From Eutrigla gurnardus (lineage: Eukaryota > Chordata > Actinopteri > Perciformes > Triglidae), in the NCBI GenBank assembly GCA_963514095.1, contig OY741280.1, positions 11,552,447 to 11,616,446 of the forward strand: a DNA stretch of 64,000 nucleotides. Reading direction: 5' to 3'. Under the pieces are notes generated by a model. That model had not been told where the DNA came from and did no database searches. It saw nothing but the letters and a program-made list of their open reading frames with translations. Below, one piece after another: positions 12,056 to 24,380 of this stretch (position 1 is the stretch's first letter; each line of letters begins with the position of its first letter). The position numbers and the translations under genes are program-made.

Positions 12056-15000
12056 CAAGGGAATATCCTGCTGCTTGTTCAGGGAAACACATAACCTTTG
12101 AATCATCACTCCAGTTTATTCAGTGCACCATATGAGGGTCTTTTGGTTAAAACAACGCTATTATTATCTCTTGGAACGCCTTCTCTAATCAGAAATCGAC
12201 CTACATTAAAACCTGAGCTTGAAGGTGAACTGTTAAAGGAGCCGTTTGACACTTATTTCTTTTCTCGCTGAGAGAGATTAATACTGCTCCCCTCTATGAG
12301 CGGTATCAATCTTCTCATCTAACACTCTGCAAGAACGTGAATGAGCACATTTCCTAACAGCAGCTCGACAATACTGCAACACAGTTAAGGTTTCCAAAGC
12401 GTTCCAGGACATCTCATTTCTAAACTTTAAAAAAAACAGTGTGTGGGAGTGTAGCTACATCGAGGGACATCCCCTGATAAATACGTTTTATCAACACTGG
12501 ATAAGGCATCAGCTCACCGGCTTGCATGATTAATACCATGTGTGTGCTGCATCAATCCAAGTTAAATTTCCATCGCCAGTTGGCTGTCTGTCTGACCAAG
12601 CACATCATCATCACATAGCAATGAATTATGCAGAGGCAAAGGGTAGTCCCCCCCCCTCCCCAGACTTGGAGACTGTTAAAGAACTCTAAGTGCTGCCTCT
12701 CTCTTAAAAGAACATTAACCGCTTCTCAGATGCTCCAGCTTGAAACTCGACTTCTTCCTGCTACATTTTTTCCCCCTCCTCACCAGTTTCTTATCCGTAG
12801 CCTCTGCCGCACCAACAGATAAGATTATAGAGTACAGTAATTAATTCTCCAGCAGGAAAAATGATATTTACAAAAACATTTTCATTCGGAATAAGCTCAG
12901 AATGAGGTAACGTCGAGCACACCGCTGTGTAAAATGAAGTATTCGGGGAAATAGACTTCAAAGGCGTGTGCCATATATTGTGAATTTGGGAGACCGTCAC
13001 AATTAACTCACTACACAGCTGACACTGCCTCCGCAAAGTGATGAGGCATTTCATTCACACATGACTACACACCCCGACAGCGAGGGATCTGTTCATTTGA
13101 CCTGCATCGCTACCCCTCTTAAGTGAAAAAGTCCCTCAAGAGAAGGCAGAATTCACTTTAATCATACCCTGTGAAAAAGCAATGTCAACGGCTTTGGCAC
13201 TCCAAATCAGCAGCGCGTCAAGGTGTAGGACTTATTTCATCTCCTGGGAGAGCGACGAGGAAACAGTATCGTTCCACAAGATCTCACTGAGCCGTTTTCA
13301 GATCAGCTGGAATGAAGTCTACTGCTGTTTCTGAAAGAGACATGTGATGTATTTGGAGAAGGTTAAAGTAGAGGGCACCACATCTACAGCCTTTAACTTT
13401 AGCTAGCTTAACGTAGCATAAAGGCTGCATGCACAGCTAGTCTCTATCCAAAGGTATGGCGAGAAAGCAATGAGCATATTTCCCAAAATGCCAAGCTCTT
13501 CCTGTGGGAGGCAGGTCAAGATTCGGACCAGCAGCCGTTGCATAGCTGATGATCTCGTTAAGTTTTGTGGTCAGACCAGAATGAAAGAAGAGATCTGCAA
13601 AATTCAAACGGTTCACTGTTTTATTCTGCATCATTTCAGATTCTTTTCCCCCATTTCATTAGTCACGACATGCTGAATAAAACAGCTCTAGGCCACTGCG
13701 TAGACCCGAATGTAAAATATGTGTTGGGAAAGATGAATAATATCTCAAAACCTGAGGTACTGAATTGAACTAAAGGCTGATGGAATGTTTTTTTTTTAAA
13801 AAAACAGCGCACGAAGAAAAAATAAATCAAACCACGCTTCATTTTGTCCGAAGGAAATACATACAGTAGATTTCCCTGGGGAAAGTGCATTTAGCAAGCA
13901 ATCAAGTAATCTGATGAAGTGAAATGAATGGGAGCGGGGTGGAATGGTTAATCGCCTGTGGAAGCATTTTATCTCGTAGGAACACATTAAAGAGGTATTC
14001 TGTCAACGTAGGGCTATGTTGGGGGAGGCTGTGAAAAATCACAGTCCGCCGGAGTGTGAATCAATGTTACTCCGGTGTTCTCTTCAGCAGAGTACATCAT
14101 TTCTGCCAAATAGGATTTGCTCATAGACAACTTTCAGCATCGCATCCGGCATAAAATATGAAGGAGTTGCAGTAGAGCAACATCAATCAGAAATCCGAGG
14201 AGGGAAATGTGCACAAAAGGAAGAAAGAGAACACACTACAGGGTCTGGGTTGCTATTTGTATCTCAACCCATGTCATCATCACCGTCAGAAATAACACAT
14301 ATTCAAGTATTTCCAGGCTCTGCCATGTCCATTCGCTGTGGGAGAGGGAAGTGACAGACGCAGTCTCACCATGGAAATGCTTCTCATGATTACATCAGCC
14401 GCGTCATCATAACTATCACACAAGATCTGCTTTCTGCCACTCTAATGTATTACGGTAAAATAGGAAGAAAAAAAAACAGCACACTTGAAATTAACTCGTC
14501 AGTTGATCAGTTTTTTGATGCTCCTGAAATAATTTTCCTTTCATTATTTATCCAAGTTTAAAAAAAAAAAAAAAATCTATACATTCACATTAGTTACTGA
14601 CAATAAACATGCTGCAATCTGCACATAGAGGGTCACAAGACCAAGAATTGAACTGTGTTTTGATGGTTAGAAAAGAAAAATCAAGGACAGCAAGAAAGCA
14701 AGCATGATGGCTGATTAAAAAACACCTGTTATATTCCTCAGAACGCCCACCCATTGATGTCATATCAACGTTATTTACAGCTGCACTCATGACAGCGCCA
14801 GTAAAGGTGAGATATTAGCCATAATTCTTGTTTAAATGACGTTTAATGGTTAGGATCGAGAACGAGGTCATCCCATGTTTTTGAGTATGTGTTTGAGAAT
14901 CAAGTCGAACAATCCACTTTTCCCTCGTGATCTGTGATGTTCTCAGCTGAATCCTTTTCCAGAGGAGACAAGACGATGTTCCTTGACAGTTCCTGGTGAG

Positions 15001-15733
15001 GTCCGTTCTCTCTGCTGAAAAAAACCCAGCGGGGGTAAACTCAAGCCAAACAAGCAGGCTGCCTTTGATGCAGCATCGGCTGTTTCACAGACTTGGATTA
15101 GAACAGCTTGATCTTACACTGAAGTAGGCTTTCATCCAAAAAATACTTCAGGTGGCGGCACGCCGATGAAACTGGCCTCCTAAGTCCTAAGTGCACCATT
15201 TGTATCAGATATGTATTCAATGTTTATGGTGGGTTTTGGGGGGTTTCACATCAATTCAAATTCATGTGTCTTTTCACAGTTGCACTGCACTCAGACTCGA
15301 CTGACAAACTGTAGAATAGTTGGTTGTGGCTATTTTAAATAATTGACTGACTTCATGGAAGCCTTGCCTCACGCCGTGATCCACCTAATCAGATGCCGCC
15401 GCAGTGCATACGAAATGCAAACGCTATCTCTGGTATCTAGGCCTCACATGTTTACTGCACCGTCTGGAGTCCCTCCTGAAAGTGAAAAGTGTGTCATCTA
15501 ATGTATGCAGCCAACAGTCACTTGCTGCTGAGCTGCTCTGGGTATTGGGATTACATAAACAGACATGCAGTGTGGAAATGGCGTCCTGTCAGCGTGTGTG
15601 TGTGTGTGTGTCGCTCTTCCAATGGTTCCTTTCGCTCCCTGACAACTGAAGCCTGAGCATCTCCAAAGACTGGCACCATGGGGAGCCTTGTTTTGCATTA
15701 TCATTAAAGACACATATGCTGTTTGTGTGTGTG

Positions 15734-15769
15734 TGGTGGTGGTGGTGGTGGTGGTGGTGGGGGGGGGGG
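15734..15769. repeat. (TGG)n tract running into poly-G
   Basis: About eight TGG units preceded by GT repeats and ending in a run of ten or more G. Confidence 0.9.
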
Positions 15770-16105
15770 ATATTCAGGATATTCTGTGGCACTCTTTCCT
15801 ACTGTACATCACACAGGGAAGCACCTGAAAGATTAGGATGAGAGGGCGACATCACAGCCTTCCACGGTGATTCACACTTCCCCGGGAAGCAGTGGCAGTC
15901 GGGCGTCTAGGCAGCGTTTGTCAGAATGTATGTGAACATTTTCTGGCGAGTTCTTCCATCAGCACTACCTCGTCTCATGCCGAGCACAAATGTTCCACGC
16001 AGTGTGGTACACTTTTAACAGCTGACTTTTTGTTTTTTACCATCCTGAAATAGCTTGTACGGTTTCATCTTTTACCCACCGTGGCGTTGTCACATCTAGA
16101 CGTGG

Positions 16106-16107
<2 letters not shown>

Positions 16108-16136
<29 letters not shown>
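16108..16136. repeat. (CA)n microsatellite
   Basis: A CA repeat of about 29 bases; a second short one lies at about 16315-16335. Confidence 0.9.
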
Positions 16137-16138
<2 letters not shown>

Positions 16139-16798
16139 GTGAGTCCAACAGCAGAGCTTCATCACCACTGAGTGATTGGGAGCGACTGCAGGCCACAGCA
16201 TCAACACCAGGGGGAACAGAGCGACTTGGCGTGGGCACGACATTTCACCATCTCACTCAGCAGCTGGTGATCAAACCAATCAGATATGGTTGGACCCCCC
16301 CATCCCTCCACCCTCCACACACACACACACACACATTTCTTTTTCTTCTCTCATTACCCTCCGAGCATCTTGATTCACGTCTCCATCAGTTTAATGTAGA
16401 TGATGGCCTGTTTTTCTCAGGAAGCTGATGAGTCATACTTTAATGGATATGCACTGGGTGTGGAGCATAAGTATTTTCAGGATTTGTTTTCCATAAATAG
16501 AGCCTGCCGATTGTGCTGCACATTTTAAAGAAGCAAAACTCAATATTAAAAAACAAAAGACATCATAATAAGCAGAAACACAAATCTAACTTTACATTCG
16601 TTTTTCCCCCCAAGTGACAACACAACACGGGTACTGTGGACCTCAGACATGGTCCATTTATTGGATCCAACAAATACAAAATATATTATTAATCACATCC
16701 TTTACTTTCCTAATAACATAAGGCCACTGGAATTACTGACAGCATTAATAAACCAGACATGGCGTTCATTTCCAGCATTATTTGGGCATGTCAACCAC

Positions 16799-17611
16799 TT
16801 AAAGGTGCCGTATTATATTGAATTTCATCAATTCCACACAGCTGTCAGAGGTCAACAACACTGTATTCGATATTCATTGCCGCAAACCCATCCGTGGTCC
16901 TGAATTTCAGCTGTCTAAAAGCTACTCAAATGAGCTCTCCTGAGAACAGGCTGTTTCTGTGCCTGCACCTTTAAATGCTAATGAGCTCCGTCTGTCAACC
17001 ACTTGGAGAGAGACGGAGACGATGCCGCTTACGCTAGCCGCAGCATGCGCCAATGTTTACGGTGGATGTATCGCTATGGCTCACATATGTGGCTCAGGTG
17101 AAGTTGCTGGGTCCCGTATGGTTGGGACATATCCTTTAACGAGGGTCAGTACAAAGCCAGCTTTGTACTGACCCTCGTTACTGAAGCAGTCCGATGTGAA
17201 GTGGTTAGCACACGCATACAAGCTAACACGAACCGTGGCCAGCACATTGTCATTAAAAATGAAACAATTTGCGTGTCTAACTCTGAGCAACGACATTGTG
17301 AAACACTGCTATCTTACTGCTGTCTCACTGCGGGACAAACCAAACTTCACCTCGGTGATGAACGCCCCCTCTCGGATATCTCCTATCATCACTTCAGTTC
17401 AGCCTACGCAAATGACTCCTTTTGTTACGTAACAACAGGAGCTGAATCTGAACAGCCTGTAGGAGCGCCGTTGTACCAGTGGGGGGGCTGCAGAGACCAT
17501 GCAGGAGTCGCTTGTTTTCCCTCATTCTGTGAGTTGACAGGCTCAGGGAGGACCAGTTTATCGGTGTAGAGACCAGAGAAATTGACGTTTTTCATAATAT
17601 TGGACCTTTAA
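16799..17611. mobile_element. piggyBac-like non-autonomous element (MITE)
   Basis: It is bounded by TTAA at 16799-16802 and 17608-17611. The left end reads TTAAAGGTGCCGTATTAT, and the right end on the other strand reads TTAAAGGTCCAATATTAT: terminal inverted repeats with three mismatches in 18 bases. TTAA target use is the signature of the piggyBac superfamily. The 813-base interior codes for no transposase, so any movement would have needed a transposase from elsewhere. It also holds a perfect hairpin (17137-17180). Confidence 0.7.
17137..17180. repeat. perfect 21-bp inverted repeat with 2-base loop
   Basis: The left arm 17137-17157 starts TAACGAGGGTCAG. The right arm 17160-17180 is its exact reverse complement, and only CA separates them. 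It sits inside the piggyBac-like element. Such a hairpin would extrude or fold strongly in RNA. Confidence 0.9.
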
Positions 17612-18879
17612 ATGTCTCCATTGGGAATTGTCTACCATTACGGCACATTACGTCTGGATGACAGGTGTCAGGTTCGAGAGCTCCAACGGATCCCAACGGA
17701 TCCCAACTGTTTACAACATGGGTTTGGTTGATAAAAAAAAAACCTCTATGACCTGCCAGTGAGATATGATCCTCAACTGGGGAATATCATCACTTTTATT
17801 GCAGCTGTGTGTACTATATCAAATTAGCATACAACATAACAGCAGCATAAAACACGTTTTACTATGTAGGACATGTCTGGCATAACAGTTGGCCACCGGG
17901 GGCAATAAATAACCCTTTTTAATAACAGGATAGACTATTTATACCACACTCACCAGCTAAAGACACAAACTGAGAAGCTGTCACATCTCAAGTGTCCAAT
18001 ACATAAAGCATGAGCGCTGGATTTCACCTGTTCCTGGTGAATCTGATCTCTCGTGGTTTATTGGATTGCCCTGAAACACCTCGAAAACAACCTGTTCCAA
18101 AACTTTTTTGGGGGCTCAGTGATGACTGAGATCAAGCTTTATCGCCCAAAACATTCATTCAATCTCGACACGGCTGCCTGCTCCCTCCTCCCCGGAGCAC
18201 ACAATAATCTTCCTACTGGTCGTTTGGTCCACTCCACTTATCTGCAAGCTTTGTCTGCAAAAAAAAAAACCCATGTACAACTTGTAGTGCCAGCAAAAGC
18301 CCTTTATGGATTACTGGGAACTTTAACCCCACAAACGATGTCCATCCTCCGATATGCTCTGAAATTCTTTTTCTGCCTCCATCCGGCACAGTGCAATTAG
18401 AAAGAAATGTTCACAACGGTAAGCGCAGCACATCTGGCGCTGTCCCTTTAGGCTTGTACTAGCTCACATGCAGATGTTGCTGCACATTACTGTACATTCG
18501 TTACTGTACATTCATAACATTTGGCAAATGAAGGGATTCCGATCCTACTGAAGTCCCTGCAGTGGTGCTGTCTGTTTCCATCTCCCATTCATCTTCTTGA
18601 GTATACGTTCTGAATCAATAGCAAAAGAAAATCTATTACGAACCGATTGTCCCCCTAACAAAAACCCCTATGAGACCAACAGCCTGTGAAGGTTAATGGT
18701 AGGGAAGAGGTCACAAATTGCTTCATCGAGTCTCTCCCATTATCTCCTTCGGATGCCAAAAACTCTACTCTTGATGACTTCCATTCATAAATCCAAAACC
18801 TCAAGCGCAGCAGTAACAAGCGATTTGGCTGGAGCGAGTCCAAAAGATAAGTTCCCCCGCTGCACACCTGTGACACCAT

Positions 18880-18904
18880 GGGGGGGGGGGGGGGGGGGGG
18901 GGGG
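18880..18904. repeat. poly-G run
   Basis: A run of 25 G. It could form a quadruplex, and its length is likely to be unreliable in the assembly. Confidence 0.9.
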
Positions 18905-20280
18905 AGAAGGTGGTGATAAAGAACCGGAACAATCAATCAGGAAGCCATCTGGCATCCCCAAGCACTCTGGAGACGCCAACAACTGGCCGCTCCTCCACTG
19001 CGTTTCCCCTCAGTCCCTCTTCTGCGTAGCCTGAGGTACAGTCACACAAGTGACCACAACAACAGGGGGATCTATAGTTCTGGCTCTGGCAGAGGGTGCA
19101 GTGTGCACAAATCAGTGCAACCCACCACAGTAATACATACGCAGTACGTGTGTACTGTATTGTCAGCAGGGGAGCACGCATGTTTTGCTTTCTATCTCAT
19201 CATATGACAAAATATACTTAAGTACAAAAGCATCTTCCTGAAAGACTCAAAATAGAATTTTTTTTTTTTTTTTTTTTACATTTAGGCACTCCAAGTGTAC
19301 AAATATGATGGGAAATATTCTCATTCTCCTGATTTGCACTCGCCAGTATTAAGTGAATACATTCTCGACTAAAGTTGAGATGTCTGCAGCCAGGCGATGA
19401 AACCGAACAGTAATTTAGCCTCATCTGAAGACATAACTTTAAATAGAAACAACACCCGACACTAATCCTGAAAAATATGGCTATGATTGAGTCTATTTAA
19501 ATGCATATTCATATAGAGAGCAAGAAACAAAAGAGGCATGTAAAAAAAATACAAAACATGTCACATCTCCCAGTTAAATTTGCTTTGCAAGATGACGCCA
19601 ACGGAATAAGACTGGACTTTCTCCTGATATCAGTAGTTGGGTGATTACGTTGAAGAGGTACTAGTTAATGCCATCTGTATGGAAGAGTAGAAAGCACACA
19701 TGAAAACGTGTTTCACAAAATACCTGATGATTTGTCCCACTTTCTCTCAACAAATAGAGAACACGGTGAAAGAGAGGAATTTACAGAGAGGAACGTTGGC
19801 GCCCTCTACAGGAGAAGATGCAAACGCTTTTTTAACTGCCTCGTGATGTCGACCACTGTGATGTCAGCCACTCCATCGCCCGCGTGTTTCTGCGTTTGTC
19901 CACATGTGCAAAGAGCAAGCGAGTTAAATTGATCTGAAACATGGGTAAATGTAAAACAAGAACAAATGTACAGCATACATGTTTGTGCAGGTTCTCATGA
20001 TTGCTCCTTGATTACAAAAAAATCCCCCAAAAATACCAAAGAGCTTCTGTTTTCCAGCAAAAGCATCCAAGAAAAAAATATTCCCATATATATATTCACA
20101 AGTTCATTTCCTATTGGTCCATTAAATCCAGCTGAAGGTTGAATTTTGGAAGGGAGCGTGGAAGGGAGCTCCTCTGGGCTCCTTTCGGGGCAAGGCAGAC
20201 GTATGAAAAAAACATTCGGCGTCTCGATCCACCACATATCCTTCCCCTGGATATGAAAAATAGATTCTAGGTTGACACGG

Positions 20281-23200
20281 TTACATTCTCTCCTCAAAGA
20301 ACCACTTTTGGTGGAGGCTGTCAGAGCAGGGTTGGAGCGAGGGGGCCGGTGTCCCGTTGTTGGTCTGGTCCAGCGCCTGGACACACTTCTGGCTAAACGC
20401 GTGGTACAAGGTGCCGTCCTGAAAACAGCCACGTGGAGAACATGCATTATTAAGAAATACTGGCGGGATTTGAATACTTCATATGTTTGACATCATGATT
20501 TATGTCCCAGTCTTTTAGGAACACCGGAGCTCACTATGGGAACACAGATAGATTCCGTTCTGTCTTTCTTGGAGCCATTTACATTTAGATAGGGTGGTTC
20601 AGCTACTGACACTAGGGTGGTGCGACTACACTGAGCACGTGCGAAACAACATGCAGCACAGCCAGCCTGCTAGCGCTCTGCGATTTATCAGCCACGCTTT
20701 CACTCAACAACTGTGGAATAGCTCAGCTCTGTGCCTGACATGACTGTGTAACTTTGACTGTGGCAGGAATTAGATTTTGGCCCTGGAGGGGACGACGTGA
20801 TTCAATTCCCTCAGCTTCAAACAGTTAAAAAATAAATTCATTTAAAAAAATCACATTATTATAGTATGAATGTGAAAGGAAATAGTTCTACTGGACTGCT
20901 GTTTTCTAATTGCTAAGGCTATTATATAAATAGGCCAAAAGCCTATTTAATAAGATTTTGTTTGTTCTCTGTTCTTTTGCCACTTGTATGTGGCAAAAGA
21001 ACAGAGAATAAACACACCTCTTAAAGGTGATTGGATGGGTGAAGAGCTGCAAAAAATATATAAATAACGTGAAACAATACAATTCAAAAGGAAACCAAAT
21101 CAAAAACCTCATCCCGCCCAGCACTTTCACTTCCTGTCTCACTGCCAGTCTCTTTGGTAAGAGTCGGAGTTAACCCCTCACCTCTCTGAGGAGAAACTTC
21201 TGGTCCGCAGGTAGAGGTTGGCCTCGTTTTCTACACGTCTGGAGAGTCAGGTAGGTGCTGATGTTGTCGCCCACCACGCAGCCGGCAGGTTCCCTTGTGT
21301 TGTAGCGGATCTCCCCGTCCTTGGAGTATTCAAAGAACTGCGGGAGGACGAAAACAACTTTAAAGCAGTTTCATGCAAATTGTGTACATTCTATTCTGAT
21401 GTTTTTTTATCTCCCCCCAACGAAAGATTTCAATCTCACTGGAAATAGAAATGTTTTCCCTGATGACGTAACAGAGATAAAGAAAGACTATGTTTTATGC
21501 AAATCTGTGCATGTGTATGTATGTAAGCATGTATACGTGTGGCTTAGAAAAAAGAAGAAGACATGTGTATCACTTGCATGTGTATGAATCAAAATGTGGA
21601 GCAACATGCAGAGCAGCCCGACAAGGCCGACAGCACAAGCCCTGCTGAGCCCACTTCCTAAAGAGAAGACATCAGTGTGTGTGCACAGAGGGCTGCTGCA
21701 ATAACAATGGCACATTTCAGAGTGCTTCCTGCACTCCTGCCGACCACAGAGGGGAAACGGTGTCGAGGAGAGCAGTCCTCTTTGCATCAGCATGGCCGCT
21801 GTTCAACCTGGAACTAGTCCACTATTCCCACATTTGTTATATCACAACTACAAACCCGTCATAATGATTATTGCTGTCTTTGGTAAATAGAAAATATACA
21901 TTATGTTGTGTTTTTGCCTACAAACTGTGATGCAGTTAAGTGGGAAAACATCAGCAACTAGATGTGAAACATGAGACACAAGTAAGTAGTTCCTCAAGTA
22001 AAACTGAGACTAATAAAACATTTTGCAACGCTAAAATTAAGACGCTTTAATGCCCATTACAACAGAATTTTAACCAGACATCAATAAGTAATTTAGAGCT
22101 AATGGCCCTGAAAGCCTGAAGTCCATTACCTGGTTCTGACCCATGCCGTGACACGGGTACAGGATGACCCTTTGGCCCTCCACAATGTGTTCCTCTGGAG
22201 GGTTGTAGTCAAAACAGTAGTTGGTCTTCCCCCGGTTCTTCAGCTAGAATACGCAAAAAGCACATTGATATGATGTAGATTAAAGCTCATATACAGTAAC
22301 ATATACATATATACAGGAGGAAAATCCACGCCAAAGTGAATCTCATTGTAAGGATATATATCTCCCAGCTGAACTGCTCAGCATGATTAAATCAAACTGG
22401 AGAGGATTGGTAAATTCATACTCCGATGCGTTCTCACCATTCCAAACATGCCCGGCTGATCCTCCGGGACGTGAATGTCGGGGTAAATGTTATCCAGATA
22501 CCACCTGAAGCTCTTACAGCCCAGTTTCTCTCTGAGCTTCCTCCGCTCCGTCACGTCTCCAAAGGCCTCCTGGAAACAAAAGGCGGAAAAGGACAGGTTC
22601 AACGTATTACTTTAGCTCCAGCTGTCGGCCATAATAACTGGAGATTTTAAATAATAATAATAGGCAAAACAGAATCGCTGTAATATGAATATTACATGAT
22701 GATAAGTATTAATCNNNNNNNNNNNNNNNNNNNNNNNNNNNNNNNNNNNNNNNNNNNNNNNNNNNNNNNNNNNNNNNNNNNNNNNNNNNNNNNNNNNNNN
22801 NNNNNNNNNNNNNNNNNNNNNNNNNNNNNNNNNNNNNNNNNNNNNNNNNNNNNNNNNNNNNNNNNNNNNNNNNNNNNNNNNNNNNNNNNNNNNNNNNNNN
22901 NNNNNNNNNNNNNNCCTTCTCTCCTTCCAATTAAAGACTGAGAAAAAGTATTGTGCTTGAAATAGCTCGTGATTTTTTTCAACGTTTTTGTATCTTTATG
23001 TGGAAAATAACAACTTGACATGTGACATTGATATCCGTGAGTCTATCCGGATGTGTATAAAATATCCCTCCATCTGCATCATAAATCCACCACCTGTCAC
23101 CACCTTGCCCGCATCTCTGTTTGACTTCCTCATTGCCAAAGTCAGTCCGTCCCCTCCCTGCCATCCAACCTGTCTTGCGTGTGTCTCTATGACAACCTCC

Positions 23201-24054
23201 CTGTCCTCTCCAACTGTCACTCAGCCTTCCCGCCTGCGCGTCTCAGACCCCCTCCTTCCTCCACCAGCCTGTGCTCCCACTATACCTCTCTCGCTGTAGT
23301 CGTCCACCAGCACCACCTCCTTCAGCAGGATGTCAGGCGACGTCTCCAGCACGCTGTGGACCGTCCTCAACAGGGTGGACCAGGCCTCGTTGTAGAAGGC
23401 GATGACCACGGAGGTGGTCGGCAGGGACCGGTAGTCGTACTTCAGCTCTCTGCATCTGCAGTGGGAGGAGGAGAAGTTGCATGTTAGTGGACGTATGAAA
23501 AAGGAGGAGGTGAGGTGTTGAGACTGGCACCCTGGGTTGCCAGAGTAAATACTCATATCTAACATAAGTGAGCACAACAGTCAATGGCAGCAGTTATACC
23601 CAAACAGCACATTACAGTTGAGGAAGTGGATTTGAGCTTTGCTTGGCATTAACTTAATCACTGTCCCTGTGTTTAATGGACGCCACTCAGCAGGGACTCA
23701 CAGTGGGTTCCATCTCTCCGGCAGCCTGCGGTGCAGCGACAGTTTGTCACTGACATAAGTGTTAATCTGGTGCAGTTTGATGCTCTCCTCCTGCTTTCTC
23801 TTCTCCTCCTCGTTCAGCTCCAGCTTGACGGCTCTCCCCATTTCCCCCAGGGCGTTTAGATCCAAGGGGGGCCTCTCGCACACGGGCTTCTTCAGATCCT
23901 CGTCGCCCACCTCGCGCTCCCCGGGGGCCTCTCGTCGACTCGTCGCGCTCGCGTCCCCCGAGTTGTGTCTGACAAATATCAGATATCCCAGCAAGGTGAC
24001 ACCGAGGAGGCAGAAAAGTGACTTGGAGCGGTTCCTCCTGCCGCAGACTGCCAT
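20281..24054 (-). CDS. galnt12: polypeptide N-acetylgalactosaminyltransferase 12 (interrupted by assembly gap)
   Basis: This is a Golgi type II membrane enzyme that transfers GalNAc from UDP-GalNAc to Ser/Thr. Exons read on the minus strand are 24054-23702, 23455-23286, 22569-22438, 22243-22130, 21337-21182 and 20418-20281 (stop TAA at 20283-20281). All have GT-AG borders and matching phases. Exon 1 gives a short basic tail, a membrane segment at about residues 12-28, a stem, and then INTYVSDKLSLHRRLPERWN, very close to GALNT12. Exon 2 starts the GT-A catalytic domain (FYNEAWSTL, DDYSER). The later exons give FGDVTERRKLREKL and a ricin-type lectin domain with CFDYN, CHGMGQNQ and CVQAL, ending HQKWFFEERM. 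The catalytic centre (DxH, WGGEN, HVGHVF) is absent and must lie in the N gap. By analogy with the neighbour, four exons of about 671 bases are missing, giving about 577 residues. An in-frame ATG at 24159 would add 35 residues, but the start at 24054 fits a type II anchor better. Confidence 0.93.
20928..20948. repeat. short inverted repeat
   Basis: AAATAGGC and GCCTATTT flank CAAAA, giving an 8-bp stem with a 5-base loop. It lies about 17 bases from the longer hairpin in the same galnt12 intron. Confidence 0.7.
20965..21008. repeat. perfect 19-bp inverted repeat in galnt12 intron
   Basis: The left arm 20965-20983 (starting TTCTCTGTTCTTTTGCC) is exactly reversed and complemented at 20990-21008 around a 6-base loop. 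It sits in the last galnt12 intron. It may be the remnant of a small inverted-repeat element; the stem is shorter than a typical microRNA precursor. Confidence 0.85.
22715..22914. other. assembly gap (200 N)
   Basis: Exactly 200 N, so probably a default gap size rather than a measured one. It lies between galnt12 exons 2 and 7, and the missing exons would be several times longer than the gap. Confidence 0.98.
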
Positions 24055-24380
24055 CGTGTCGCTCGCTTCCTCGGCGCAAAAAAGTGAAGTTTCATGCCCC
24101 GAAGAGCTGCCCTCCGTTGGCACCCACACCGCCGAAGTAAACCATGTTAACGCTTTCAAGCAGCCTCGTCACGTTTGACTACTTCCAAGTTTACATTCTC
24201 GGAAGCGGAACCGACGCCAAAGTTTCCTCCGGTCTGAGAGAAATGTTCCAGCTACCAAACTCGTGAGAGTTTTGGTTAGCGGAACTTTGTCGGACGTTGG
24301 AGTAGGACACTCCTCCCCCTCCTCGCCTCTGTTCAAAGGTGTGCTGGAGATGTGAACGGATTAACACCTTGGGATTTAAC
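24055..24380 (-). promoter_or_regulatory. galnt12 5' UTR and promoter region
   Basis: Directly upstream of the galnt12 start and richer in CpG than its surroundings, with a GGAAGCGGAAC-type ETS-like patch near 24200. I see no TATA box. The transcription start is not placed. Confidence 0.4.

Larger units (their letters stand above)
1601..20280. other. gabbr2-galnt12 intergenic region
   Basis: About 18.7 kb with no exon I can support on either strand. The ORFs here are short, lack splice-bounded conserved motifs, and many are translations of (AC)n, (GT)n or poly-pyrimidine runs. Repeats inside it are listed separately. Local GC-rich islands at about 6240-6470, 11140-11330 and 11690-11780 stand out from the AT-rich surroundings and could be regulatory. 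The galnt12 3' UTR must occupy some of the right end, but I found no AATAAA on the minus strand close to the stop codon. Confidence 0.6.

Noticed and set aside
24054..24159. Alternative galnt12 start at the upstream in-frame ATG (24159)
   Set aside because: The added 35 residues would lengthen the cytosolic tail unusually; the ATG at 24054 leaves a short basic tail before the anchor, as expected for this family.
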